From Trichothermofontia sp964536415 (GTDB lineage: Bacteria; Cyanobacteriota; Cyanobacteriia; B231): a stretch of DNA of 64,000 nucleotides. The stretch is from positions 1 to 64,000 of the forward strand of contig CAZHXN010000003.1 of the NCBI GenBank assembly GCA_964536415.1, read 5' to 3'. Numbering within the stretch: the stretch's first letter is position 1; each line of letters begins with the position of its first letter. Positions 32,270 through 40,701 of this stretch are shown one piece after another. The translations under genes were made by a program, and so were the position numbers. Below the pieces are notes generated by a model that was given only the letters and a program-made list of their open reading frames with translations, did not search any database and had not been told where the DNA came from.

Positions 32270-33295
32270 GTGCTCTACCTCCTAGATGCCCGCATTGGCA
32301 CTTGTCGCTTTGGTGCTTGCAACTTTAACGCTTGCGACTACAAATGGGGTTGCGCCGATAAGGTTGCACTTTTGGATTGGAGGCAGCCGGTGACGATTGG
32401 TAATTTCAGTGTAACAAAAGCCATCCAGAGCAGTGGCAATCTCAAGCCAGCGCTGGATGTAGGGAAGAGGATGTTAGTTGCAGGCGCAACCTACACCTTG
32501 ACGGATTTGAGTAATCTTGGGTCGGAATGGCAGGATAGCTATGCCTACGGTCTCAATAATGAGGGCGAGATGGTTGGAATTACCACCACGAGTGCTGGCC
32601 ATCGAGCTTTTTACTGGTCGCCTCAGGCGGGTATGGTGCTCCTGGGTACCTTGGGGGGAGGTTGGAGTCGCGCGACTGCGATCAACAATCAGGGACAGGT
32701 GGTTGGCTTTACGGAAACCCTGGAGGGGTATACCGCCTTCTGCTGGCAGGTTGGCGCACCTCTTGATGCATTGGTCGCGATCGGGCCTAACTGGAGCCGA
32801 GCGATGGGGATTAACGATGCCGGACAAGTGGTGGGATGTATTCACCGAGGTCAACACCATGACACTTTTCGGTGGCAGGCACGGACGGGATGGCAACTCA
32901 TCCCAATGGGCGATCGCAGCTGTATCGCAGCGGGACTCAACAACTGGGGTCAGATCGTCGGGAACCTCTGTACTAGCGACGGTTGGCGAGCTTTTCTTTG
33001 GGATGAGCAGGATGGCCTGCGGAGTTTAGGTGCGCTCGGTGTAGACAGCAGTGCCACAGATATTAATAATCATGGCCAGGTCATTGGCACTTTACATACG
33101 GGCACAGGCGATCGCGCTTTTTTATGGACACCGGCAGGGATGCGTGATTTTACCCTGGCTGTTGACCCAAAATTAGGGTGGACGTTGGAACGAGCCACCG
33201 CCCTCAATGACTGGGGGCAGATCGTTGGTCGCGGGAAAACAGCTACGGGTGAGGAACGCGCCTTTTTACTGACGCCAGCAAAACCCGATTTCTAA
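32270..33295 (+). CDS. HAF-repeat protein
   Basis: From about residue 75 the protein is a chain of 40-50 residue repeats with the pattern AxGINxxGQVVG...RAFxW: YGLNNEGEMVG, TAINNQGQVVGF, AMGINDAGQVVG, AGLNNWGQIVGN, ATDINNHGQVIG and ATALNDWGQIVG. These HAF repeats probably form a beta-propeller and are usually extracellular; function unknown. The GTG frame start at 32270 gives 341 residues but a Cys-rich, non-signal-like N-terminus. ATG 32471 is the alternative (274 residues). A hydrophobic stretch typical of signal peptides sits in another frame at 32286-32393, so an old frameshift is possible. Confidence 0.75.
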   Translation: MLYLLDARIGTCRFGACNFNACDYKWGCADKVALLDWRQPVTIGNFSVTKAIQSSGNLKPALDVGKRMLVAGATYTLTDLSNLGSEWQDSYAYGLNNEGEMVGITTTSAGHRAFYWSPQAGMVLLGTLGGGWSRATAINNQGQVVGFTETLEGYTAFCWQVGAPLDALVAIGPNWSRAMGINDAGQVVGCIHRGQHHDTFRWQARTGWQLIPMGDRSCIAAGLNNWGQIVGNLCTSDGWRAFLWDEQDGLRSLGALGVDSSATDINNHGQVIGTLHTGTGDRAFLWTPAGMRDFTLAVDPKLGWTLERATALNDWGQIVGRGKTATGEERAFLLTPAKPDF

Positions 33296-33298
33296 GCA

Positions 33299-34045
33299 CT
33301 AGCGCACCGGAGCCGATCCCCGATAGATGCGATCGGCTTGTTCTGGTGGGAGCCAGGTCATCCCGTAGGCAGTGCGGGCAGGGGTTGCCGTAGCTGTTGG
33401 TTGGGGGAGATCGCAAGCCGGAATACTGGTGTGAAGGGGAACAAAGGCTTGTTGCTCTGGATCGTAGGACAACACCTCGCCCCGCTCAATTTGATAAACC
33501 CAGCCGTAGAGCTTCAATTTACCCTGGTGGAGTCGCGATCGCACCACTGGATAGGTACGCAGGTTTTCCAATTGGGTTAAGACGTTTTCCGCCACCGCCA
33601 GTTCAACCAGTTCTTCGTGATCGCGCTGGCTATAATTCTCCAGTAACAAGCGTCGGGTGGCTTCGGTATGTTTGAGCCACTCATGGACCAGGGGCATTGA
33701 CTCTTCGATCGCGTGCAATTTCAAGAGTCCCTTCATGGCACCGCAGTGGGTATGTCCACACACCACCACCTGTTCAATCCCCAAGGCATGAATGGCATAC
33801 TCGATCGCGGCCCCTTCGCCCCCATTAGCGGCCCCATAGGGCGGGACAATATTCCCCGCATTCCGCAGGACAAATAACTCACCCAAGTCCGATTGGGTGA
33901 TCAGGTTAGGGTCAACGCGGGAGTCGGAACAGGCGATGAATAAGATTCTGGGTTTTTGCCCATCAGCCAGTTGTTCAAACAGGTCTTGATGACTGCAAAA
34001 ATACCCAGCCCTAAAACTTCTCAGTCCGCGAATTGCTTTTTCCAC
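33299..34045 (-). CDS. ccaA: Beta-carbonic anhydrase, carboxysomal CcaA type
   Basis: The enzyme turns bicarbonate into CO2 for Rubisco inside the beta-carboxysome. The zinc ligands are seen in FIACSDSRVDPNLI (near 39) and VCGHTHCGAMKGLL (near 98), with RNAGNIVPPYGAANGGEG between. The match to CcaA extends through WLKHTEATRRLLLENYS and YGWVYQIERGEVLSYD to the distal tail LPPEQADRIYRGS, a region that in CcaA proteins serves contact with CcmM. I start at GTG 34045 (VEKAIRGLRSF) with GGGAGGGGG upstream; a frame to 34168 adds unconserved residues. Confidence 0.92.
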   Translation of the reverse strand: MEKAIRGLRSFRAGYFCSHQDLFEQLADGQKPRILFIACSDSRVDPNLITQSDLGELFVLRNAGNIVPPYGAANGGEGAAIEYAIHALGIEQVVVCGHTHCGAMKGLLKLHAIEESMPLVHEWLKHTEATRRLLLENYSQRDHEELVELAVAENVLTQLENLRTYPVVRSRLHQGKLKLYGWVYQIERGEVLSYDPEQQAFVPLHTSIPACDLPQPTATATPARTAYGMTWLPPEQADRIYRGSAPVR

Positions 34046-34222
34046 ACCAACCCCCTCCCGTACACTAACGCTGCTGCCCCGATCGCCCCTAACTTCCCAG
34101 GTAAAATGGCGATCACTTACCACAGTTTTACTGAACCCAGCTCTTATCCTACTCCGTCGAGTTACCAATTGATAATCCGCACAAAGCCCTAAGGTTAAGG
34201 GGCTTGTTTGAGGGGCAGGGTG

Positions 34223-35173
34223 TTAGCGACGTTGCCACTTTTGTAGATAAAAGTCCCCGATCGCTGCAGCACTTTGCAGGTCGCGGAGACGGTGCTGAAG
34301 GTCGGCGATCGTCTGATTCTGGCTAGCAATCTGCTGAGCCAAGGTTTGCTGTGCCGACTCCCACTGGGCTGAGTCTGCCTGGTGACGATCGCAAACCGCC
34401 TGGAGAGTTGCTACCTGGGTTTCCAGATGCACGATCGTCGCCTGCTGTTGGGTAAGCTGTGCGTGCAGTTCCTGGTTTTGCGATCGCAAAGCTTGGGCGT
34501 CTTGTGTCGCCGTTGCCAACTGTTGCTCCAAGCTCGCAATCAGCTGGGCTTGGGCCGTGGCCTCTTCTTGAAGCTGCTGGACAACCTGCTGAGCTTCCTG
34601 GTAAGCCGTTGTCGCTGCTGCCAGTGCGGTTTCTTTGGCCTGTAGCGTGTCCTGCCATTGTGTCTGGGCCGTTGCCAACTCATTAGAGCGGTGCGCTAGC
34701 TGTTGTTGCAGGGTTGCGTGGGCCGCTGTTAGGGTCTGAATCTCCTGCTCTTGCCCTTGGAGTTGCTGTACCTTTTCCGCTAATTGTTGTTGCAACTGGG
34801 CGATCGTCGCCGTTTGCGCTTGTTGGGTTTGCTGGAGCGTTTCACAGCGAGCTTGCAGGGCTGCCTGCTCCGCATTTTGGCGTTCGAGTTGCGCTTTTAA
34901 GGCGTCTAGGGCAGCTGCAGTGTCAGGTGTGCTTGGGGAACTGTCTACCGTACTGGTTGGAGCAGCGGATTGGGCAACAGGGGGCGATTGGACCTGACTG
35001 GCAGGGGTGGGCACGATCGGTACCGCTGACGCGGAGCTATCCGGCTGGCTCACAGGGGGAGTAGCGGCTGGCGACGCGGCACTGGTTGCGGCTGCAGACC
35101 GTCCACTGACTTTCGGTTTACTGCCGGCGGGGGTACCGGAGGATGGGTTTGTACTGCGGCTCTTCCGTGCCAT
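34223..35173 (-). CDS. Gln/Ala-rich coiled-coil protein, unknown function
   Basis: A 316-residue protein starting MARKSRSTNPSSG (AAGGAG upstream). Residues 1-90 are a low-complexity Ser/Ala/Pro/Thr region. Residues 90-300 are an almost unbroken coiled coil with heptad-like Leu/Ala spacing and very high Gln (for example QLQQQLAEKVQQLQGQEQ). A short C-terminal SAAAIGDFYLQKWQRR ends it. No membrane segment or catalytic motif. Its opposite strand carries many long spurious frames because of the repetitive composition. Confidence 0.75.
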   Translation of the reverse strand: MARKSRSTNPSSGTPAGSKPKVSGRSAAATSAASPAATPPVSQPDSSASAVPIVPTPASQVQSPPVAQSAAPTSTVDSSPSTPDTAAALDALKAQLERQNAEQAALQARCETLQQTQQAQTATIAQLQQQLAEKVQQLQGQEQEIQTLTAAHATLQQQLAHRSNELATAQTQWQDTLQAKETALAAATTAYQEAQQVVQQLQEEATAQAQLIASLEQQLATATQDAQALRSQNQELHAQLTQQQATIVHLETQVATLQAVCDRHQADSAQWESAQQTLAQQIASQNQTIADLQHRLRDLQSAAAIGDFYLQKWQRR

Positions 35174-35652
35174 AGCATTCTCCTTTGATGTGAGAGCGTC
35201 AGAGTCTATCCAGGATGGCGCAAAGCTTACCAAGTTGCAAGTAGATACCCTTAACTTGCAATGGACCTTAATCGATTCAGTGCCCTACGATTCAGTCCTA
35301 AGTAGGTAGGGATCACTAAACCGAAGCCCCTCATCCCCTAACCCCCTTCTTCCGGCTTGGGAGGAGGGGAACCGATCGCGCTCCCCTCGCCCCAACCCTC
35401 CGTTTAATGAGCGCGGTCTACTGATCGCTATTGATGAAACACCTGCGCCGAAGCGAGGGGTGATCTTGAGTTTTGCTAAACAACCGGCCTATGGACGCGC
35501 GATCACCCGTTGTCCGGAATCATAATATGTTATGGCATCATGGGTTATGGCATCTATTACAGCACTCCCCGGCCCGGTTAGGGACAGGCGAGGGGGTTAG
35601 GCCTCTTGTTCACTAGGATTATAGGAATGCTCCCTCCCCTCTTAGGTGGCCC
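35174..35652. other. Intergenic region with a C/G-rich repeat
   Basis: No gene is recognised. At about 35326-35410 there is a C-rich/G-rich block (CCCCTCATCCCCTAACCCCC, then GGGAGGAGGGGAACC) similar to the interior of the element at 29575-29744, but I cannot find matching terminal repeats or a target duplication. The rest contains a short repeat of GTTATGGCATC (twice near 35530-35560). Confidence 0.5.
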
Positions 35653-36630
35653 CTAGACCTCCGCTAAGGGGGGCCCAAAAATACGATCGGTCAACTTCAC
35701 ATACCAGGCCGCCGCCTGCACCTGGATAATATAACCCATTGAAATAATCAGAGCAATTTCCGGTCCTTCCTTCGGACCAAAGACCGTCATAGCAATGGCC
35801 AACGCGATCGACAGATTACGCATCACCGTGCCATAGACTAGGGCGATCGCATCTCCGCGATCGAAGAAATTTTTACCCACCAGCGTACTCAAGACAAAAT
35901 TAAAGCCATAAATAATGATTAGAGGGACGAAAAAGGTAGCCAGCTTGAGGGGATTCTGAACAATTGAAGTGGCCTTCAGCGCCATTGCCACAAAGACAAT
36001 TCCCAAAACACCCAGCGTCGAGAAAACCGGAAATTTCTGCTTCAGATTTTTATTATACTTATCTGCTCCAACTGTCTGGATGAGAACCTGCTTGGTCGCA
36101 AATCCCAACAGCATGGGCAAGAAAACCACGATCGCAATCTGGCGAAAAGTTTCCATGAGGGGAATTTCAATCACCGCCCCCATCAACCATTTAGCATAAA
36201 AAGGCGTAGCGAGTGATCCGGCAATCAACCCAATCACCGTCATTTTTATCGCCGCATTCAGATTCCCCTTCGCAAACCCTGTCCAGGAAATGGTCATACC
36301 ACTGGTGGGCAAAAGCGATGTAAGCAATAGACCCAGTAACAGGAGGGGTTGCTCTGGGAAAAATAATTTTCCAACCCCAAATGCCAGGAATGGAATCACG
36401 CCGAAATTGATCAGTTGCGTCACTAGTTGTAGCTTAAAGTCTCCTCCTGAAAAGACTTTGGCTAGTTGGAGGTTGATCATCATGGGATAAACCATGAGAA
36501 AGGTCAGGGGCACAATTAGGGCTTTAAGTGGAGCAGGATTGACAAAGTAGCCAAAAATAATCCCGGCGGTCATAAAGGCTGGGACTGACCAAACCAGATT
36601 CTTCTGAAGAATATTTAATGCTTTCCACAT
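35653..36630 (-). CDS. Bile acid:Na+ symporter/ACR3-type membrane carrier
   Basis: A 325-residue protein with about ten membrane helices. The region LKALIVPLTFLMVYPMMINL near 34 and LTSLLPTSGMTISWTGFAKG near 103 fit the BASS/ACR3 (bile acid symporter, arsenite efflux) fold. ACR3 proteins carry a conserved Cys at the second position, which here is Thr/Ser, so arsenite export is doubtful. It lies 27 bp downstream of a DUF302 gene on the same strand, a pair likely to be co-transcribed. Substrate unknown. Confidence 0.82.
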   Translation of the reverse strand: MWKALNILQKNLVWSVPAFMTAGIIFGYFVNPAPLKALIVPLTFLMVYPMMINLQLAKVFSGGDFKLQLVTQLINFGVIPFLAFGVGKLFFPEQPLLLLGLLLTSLLPTSGMTISWTGFAKGNLNAAIKMTVIGLIAGSLATPFYAKWLMGAVIEIPLMETFRQIAIVVFLPMLLGFATKQVLIQTVGADKYNKNLKQKFPVFSTLGVLGIVFVAMALKATSIVQNPLKLATFFVPLIIIYGFNFVLSTLVGKNFFDRGDAIALVYGTVMRNLSIALAIAMTVFGPKEGPEIALIISMGYIIQVQAAAWYVKLTDRIFGPPLAEV

Positions 36631-36657
36631 TGGTGATAACCCTCAATATATTCCTGA

Positions 36658-37065
36658 TCAAGCAGCCACGTGCTGGGTATTCTGGAGATGTGCCATAACC
36701 GTTTGCATCTTCTCACTCGCTAGAAGCGCAATCTCCTTTGCCTTAGGGCTGTGAAGCATGAGAAACATCGCTAGCGGATCGATCGCCGACACCTCTACCT
36801 GACCATCCTCATGTTGTTGCACCACCACATTGCACGGATAGAGCACCCCCGCCTTATCATCGGTTTGCAGCATTTGATAGGCAATTTGCGGATGACAAGC
36901 CCCCAGAATGCGATAGGGCCGGAAGTCAACATCAAGCTTTTTCTTAAAGGCGGCCTGCGCATCAATTTCGGTGAGGATGCCAAATCCTTCCTGCTTGAGC
37001 GCCTCGGTCACAAGGGCGATCGCCTCCTCGAAGGTGGCGTTAATCACAGCACTAAAATGATACAT
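36658..37065 (-). CDS. DUF302 domain protein
   Basis: A 135-residue cytosolic protein with the DUF302 fold: FEEAIALVTEALKQEGFGIL near 13, FRPYRILGACHPQIAYQML near 48, then VLYPCNVVVQQHEDGQVEVS with the terminal PLAMF. The two Cys (in GACHP and YPCNV) and the nearby His are features of the family and may bind a metal or redox ligand. DUF302 genes often neighbour transport genes. Here it is first in a pair with the BASS-type carrier. Confidence 0.88.
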   Translation of the reverse strand: MYHFSAVINATFEEAIALVTEALKQEGFGILTEIDAQAAFKKKLDVDFRPYRILGACHPQIAYQMLQTDDKAGVLYPCNVVVQQHEDGQVEVSAIDPLAMFLMLHSPKAKEIALLASEKMQTVMAHLQNTQHVAA

Positions 37066-37276
37066 CTGAACTTAATTCCTTCTATCCTTCATGGATGACA
37101 GCGGGGGTGAGGATCGCCACTAGGGACCAGGGCAATCTTCATGATTCTTTACGTCATTATATAACCAAATAGTAATTGGGTCAAATATGAAGTGAAAAAG
37201 GGAAATTTTTTCTCAGGTAGTACCGGGCGGGGGCACAAGTGGCTACAATAAAGCGGTTGTATTGGGCATTACAGCC

Positions 37277-38572
37277 TTGATCGAGCGTTATACCCTGCCC
37301 GCCCTGGGCGATCTGTGGACTGAAACCTACAAGTTCAAGACCTGGTTGCAAGTGGAAATTGCCGTGTGCGAAGCCCAGGCTGAACTGGGTTATATTCCTG
37401 CGGAGGCCGTTGAGGCGATTCGTCGGAAGGCCAACTTTGACCCGCAGCGGATTCAGGCGATCGAAGCCGAGGTGCGTCATGACGTGATCGCCTTTTTGAC
37501 TAATGTCAACGAATATGTAGGCGAGGCAGGGCGCTACATTCACCTAGGGCTCACCAGTTCTGATGTCCTGGATACGGGCTTGGCCCTGCAACTGGTAGCC
37601 AGTCTGGATGTGATTTTGGCCCAGTTGGAGTGTCTGATCCAGGCGATTCGTCACCAGGCGCAGCAACATCGCCAGACGGTGATGATTGGTCGTTCCCACG
37701 GCATTCATGCGGAACCGATTACCTTTGGGTTTAAGCTGGCTGGTTGGCTGGCGGAAATGTTGCGTCACCGCGATCGCCTGACGGCCATTGCCCAGGAGAT
37801 TGCGGTGGGTAAGATTTCCGGCGCGGTGGGGACCTACGCTAACATTGACCCGAAGGTGGAAGCCTTGGCGTGTCAGAAGCTAGGGTTAACGCCGGACACG
37901 GCTTCAACCCAGGTAATCTCTCGCGATCGCCATGCCAACTATGTCCAGGCGCTGGCGTTGTTGGGGGCGTCGATCGAGCGCTTTGCGGTGGAAATTCGTA
38001 ACCTGCAACGGACGGATGTCCTCGAAGTTGAAGAATTTTTTGCCAAGGGTCAGAAGGGGTCTTCGGCGATGCCCCACAAACGCAATCCGATTCGCTCGGA
38101 ACGCTTAACTGGGGTTGCTCGGATTCTGCGGGGTCATGCGATCGCGGCGTTGGAAAATGTGGCCCTCTGGCATGAGCGGGATATTTCCCACAGTTCGGTG
38201 GAGCGGGTGATGCTGCCCGACTGCTGCATCCTGGCCCACTTCATGCTGGTGGAGATGACGGACTTGGTGAATACGCTCCTGGTCTACCCAGAGAATATGC
38301 AGCGCAATCTGAACTGCTATGGGGGGGTGGTGTTCAGTCAGCGGGTGTTGCTGGCACTGGTGGAAAAAGGGTTATCGCGGGAAGAGGCGTATGCGATCGT
38401 CCAGTCCTGTGCCCACCAGGCATGGAATCAGCCAGAGGGCAATTTCCAAGCGCTGATCCAGGCCCATCCCCAAGTGACGCAATACCTAGCGGCTGAGGAG
38501 ATTGCGGCCTGCTTTGATCCGCAATACCACCTGCGTCACCTCGAACAGGTCTATGAGCGGTTGAATATCTAG
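37277..38572 (+). CDS. purB: Adenylosuccinate lyase
   Basis: PurB cleaves SAICAR and adenylosuccinate in purine synthesis. The 431-residue protein has IERYTLPALGDLWTE at the start, GRYIHLGLTSSDVLDTGLA near 82, GRSHGIHAEPITFGFK (catalytic His) near 133 and the signature KGQKGSSAMPHKRNP near 257. I start at a TTG (37277) that corresponds to the ATG of relatives (MIERYTLP); a TTG at 37262 is the only other in-frame option, and neither has a strong ribosome site. A palindromic repeat separates it from convergent ccmK4. Confidence 0.93.
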   Translation: MIERYTLPALGDLWTETYKFKTWLQVEIAVCEAQAELGYIPAEAVEAIRRKANFDPQRIQAIEAEVRHDVIAFLTNVNEYVGEAGRYIHLGLTSSDVLDTGLALQLVASLDVILAQLECLIQAIRHQAQQHRQTVMIGRSHGIHAEPITFGFKLAGWLAEMLRHRDRLTAIAQEIAVGKISGAVGTYANIDPKVEALACQKLGLTPDTASTQVISRDRHANYVQALALLGASIERFAVEIRNLQRTDVLEVEEFFAKGQKGSSAMPHKRNPIRSERLTGVARILRGHAIAALENVALWHERDISHSSVERVMLPDCCILAHFMLVEMTDLVNTLLVYPENMQRNLNCYGGVVFSQRVLLALVEKGLSREEAYAIVQSCAHQAWNQPEGNFQALIQAHPQVTQYLAAEEIAACFDPQYHLRHLEQVYERLNI

Positions 38573-38596
38573 TTGCGGGATCGAGAACTGTTTTTT

Positions 38597-38685
38597 GAAC
38601 CACAAAGGTACAAAGGACACTAAGAAGCACCTAAGAAGCACGAAGTCCTTGGTGTTTCTTGGGGCACTTAGTGTCTTGGTGGTTC
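38597..38685. repeat. Palindromic repeat between convergent genes
   Basis: It begins GAACCACAAAGGTACAAAGG and ends CTTAGTGTCTTGGTGGTTC. GACACTAAG and CTTAGTGTC are exact complements inside it, and the outer GAACCAC and GTGGTTC pair as well. It occupies the whole gap between the 3' ends of purB and ccmK4. It belongs to the same family as 13804-13884. Confidence 0.75.
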
Positions 38686-38691
38686 CTCATT

Positions 38692-39033
38692 CTACCGACC
38701 CGGAATCAGGCGCACGGTTTCCACCGCCTGCCGATAGGGTTCCACTTCTTCGTTAAAGTCGATCGGCAATACAGCGACCACATTCTCATGGGGACGGGGG
38801 ATAATTACCCAGGTTTCGAGAACCCCACCGGGGGTGTTTTTCGCTGCTTCTACCCCTGCTTCCATCGCCGCTTTGACTTCTGAAACGTCTCCACGAATAT
38901 TAATCGTAAACCGGGCACTCCCGGCGCGTAGATAACCCACCAGTGTTACCCGGCCTGCCTTTACCATTGCATCCGCCGCCGCCAGTACGGGGGGAAACCC
39001 TCTTGTCTCAAGTGATCCAACGGCCTCTGGCAT
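38692..39033 (-). CDS. ccmK4: Carboxysome shell protein CcmK4
   Basis: A 113-residue BMC-domain protein that forms hexameric facets of the beta-carboxysome shell. It begins MPEAVGSLETRGFPPVLAAA and has the pore region VGYLRAGSARFTINIRGDV near 32, as in CcmK4, then TWVIIPRPHENVVAVLPIDF. The ATG has GGGAG upstream. It lies about 294 bp behind ccmK3 on the same strand, a longer distance than I would expect for this paired satellite locus; the gap holds no gene. Confidence 0.93.
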   Translation of the reverse strand: MPEAVGSLETRGFPPVLAAADAMVKAGRVTLVGYLRAGSARFTINIRGDVSEVKAAMEAGVEAAKNTPGGVLETWVIIPRPHENVVAVLPIDFNEEVEPYRQAVETVRLIPGR

Positions 39034-39327
39034 CTTCTTAACTCCCTAGCTAGACAGCGATAATTAGTAGCGATCGTTTAATCCTAATTGTACGGATATC
39101 AAGGCAATTTATGACATAAAGTTTTGTCGGTATGACATGGACGTTTAGCAACCATTCTGAGGACATTCTGTGGGGGAATGAACCGTGGCTCGTTGGTCTC
39201 TAATCACTGAGTCTAATCGGCTTAAAATTCCCCCCTAGACGCGTATCCCCGATGCCCTCTAGAAAAGTCTGGCTTACTGATAAGAAAAGGCTATAATTCC
39301 TATCAGTAAACTGACAGATACTAGGGG

Positions 39328-39639
39328 CTAAACCTGGAAGGGTAAGCTGGCTTCGGTAAAATTAATGGGCAAGACAGTTTCAATATTTTCTGGTGGATTC
39401 GGCACAATATAGTGGGTGATCACCTTGCCTTCCCCCGGCAACTGATTGCCCGCTTCAATCCCCGCTGCAACAGCCCGCTGCACCTCGGAGACTGGTCCAC
39501 GCACGGCGACAAACTGACGACCGCTTTCCGAGCGATCGTAAACCACCAGGGTCACGCGCCCTGCTTTCACCATTGCATCGGCGGCAGCGAGGACTGTCGG
39601 AAATCCTTGGGTTTCAATGACCCCCACCGCAATTGGCAT
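39328..39639 (-). CDS. ccmK3: Carboxysome shell protein CcmK3
   Basis: A 103-residue BMC-domain protein with the CcmK3 type of sequence: MPIAVGVIETQGFPTVLAAA, LVVYDRSESGRQFVAVRGPV and HYIVPNPPENIETVLPINF. CcmK3 does not form closed homohexamers in other species but joins CcmK4 in mixed hexamers with altered pores. ATG 39639 is preceded by AGGAGA at the right distance; the frame to 39690 adds unconserved residues. Confidence 0.93.
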   Translation of the reverse strand: MPIAVGVIETQGFPTVLAAADAMVKAGRVTLVVYDRSESGRQFVAVRGPVSEVQRAVAAGIEAGNQLPGEGKVITHYIVPNPPENIETVLPINFTEASLPFQV

Positions 39640-39838
39640 CGATCGTCTCCTGACAGTATTGCCCATTATCAATGCTTTCCATTTTGACATACTCCCTGAT
39701 CGAAAAGAGAGCAGGATGCCTAAGGCGGCTGTTAAGAAAGATCTAATTCACGGGGGGAACCTGCAACGAAATGCAACAATTAAGCTAGACATCGGCCCGA
39801 TACCGACTTCTTTCGAGCGCTTCTGGGACGCTTCAGCC

Positions 39839-40299
39839 ATGACTACGCTCAGTGATCTCTTGGATGAAGACTATTTGATGGACCGGGCAGGCGATCGCTA
39901 TTTTCAACGCGGCGTCTACTACTTTGAAGAGGGGCGGGTCCATGCTCTCGCCCAATATGGCGATCGTATCACCGCTTAGGCGAGGCGGGTTTGACAGCCT
40001 ATGACGCTTTGATCGATCGGTTGATCGGCTAGCTAATTTTCTGATTAATGCCTACGAACAGACGGGACGCCTAGAAGAGGCCGTGGCGATCGTCTGGACA
40101 GACTTTAAGCGTAGTCCCAGTCTGTCCCTCTATCAAAAGCTGAAAACCCAAGCCGAAAAAGCGCAAAATTGGCTCCAATGGCGCGATCGGGCACTGGCCC
40201 ACATCCGCATTCGATACCCTCGTGACCACCCTGAGCCAGACCTACAAGCGCAAACGCAACTTCGTCAAGCTCCTGAGTCAAAACGGGCTAATCCCCTAG
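39839..40299 (+). pseudogene. Remnant of a SWIM zinc-finger family protein
   Basis: The N-terminal piece MTTLSDLLDEDYLMDRAG followed by YFQRGVYYFEEGRVHALAQY is that of SWIM-domain proteins. A TAG follows after 46 codons, then other frames give FLINAYEQTGRLEEAVAIVW and QWRDRALAHIR, and finally, shifted again, LSQTYKRKRNFVKLLSQNG, the family's C-terminus. The zinc-binding SWIM core (CxCxnCxH) is missing, so most of the gene has been deleted. A start at 39717 is also possible. Confidence 0.75.
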
Positions 40300-40329
40300 A
40301 GCCGATGGCTGAATGGCTTAGCTACTCGG

Positions 40330-40542
40330 TTAGCTACTCAGTTTTAGGCATCCCATACGGACGGCATCCAAGAGGTGATTAATTTGGCGGCGCTCTTCGG
40401 AAGAAAGGGATGGGTCGCACAATAGGGCCGATGTCAACAGCCGATGTTCACCCCGGCTAATGTGGCCCAGAGTCTTGACTTGTTCGATCAATTGCACAAC
40501 GGAGGGACGATCGTCCTCTCGACGCGCCATAGCCTGGATCAT
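40330..40542 (-). CDS. Small conserved cyanobacterial protein, 70 aa
   Basis: ATG 40542 has GGGAG seven bases upstream. After a short charged start the protein reads VVQLIEQVKTLGHISRGEHR, LLTSALLCDPSLSSEERRQI and NHLLDAVRMGCLKL. I recall this helix-turn-helix-like pattern (ISRxEHxxLTSAxL...DRRQINxxxD) from short proteins in many cyanobacteria, sometimes at the end of longer regulators; function unknown. There is no membrane segment. Confidence 0.65.
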   Translation of the reverse strand: MIQAMARREDDRPSVVQLIEQVKTLGHISRGEHRLLTSALLCDPSLSSEERRQINHLLDAVRMGCLKLSS

Positions 40543-40701
40543 AAATGCTCCCTGAGTCTGCGACCTCCCCGCTAAGGTAGGGTCGCGGTACTTGCACTAA
40601 CCTGATAATGACATTAATTTATCGCGGAAACCACTGAGGAATTGAGCTGATTGACCCCCCAATTGCTCAAGTGTTTATGGAGGTTTGCGGATTGCCAGGA
40701 C

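Noticed and set aside
34323..35309. Several long frames opposite the coiled-coil gene
   Set aside because: They arise from the Gln/Ala-rich repetitive codon pattern (CAG/CTG, GCC/GGC) and show no independent family signature.
35326..35410. A second copy of the toxin-splitting element
   Set aside because: The C-rich and G-rich blocks are similar, but no terminal GGGNGCATCTCA repeats or target duplication could be found, so I list it only as a related block.
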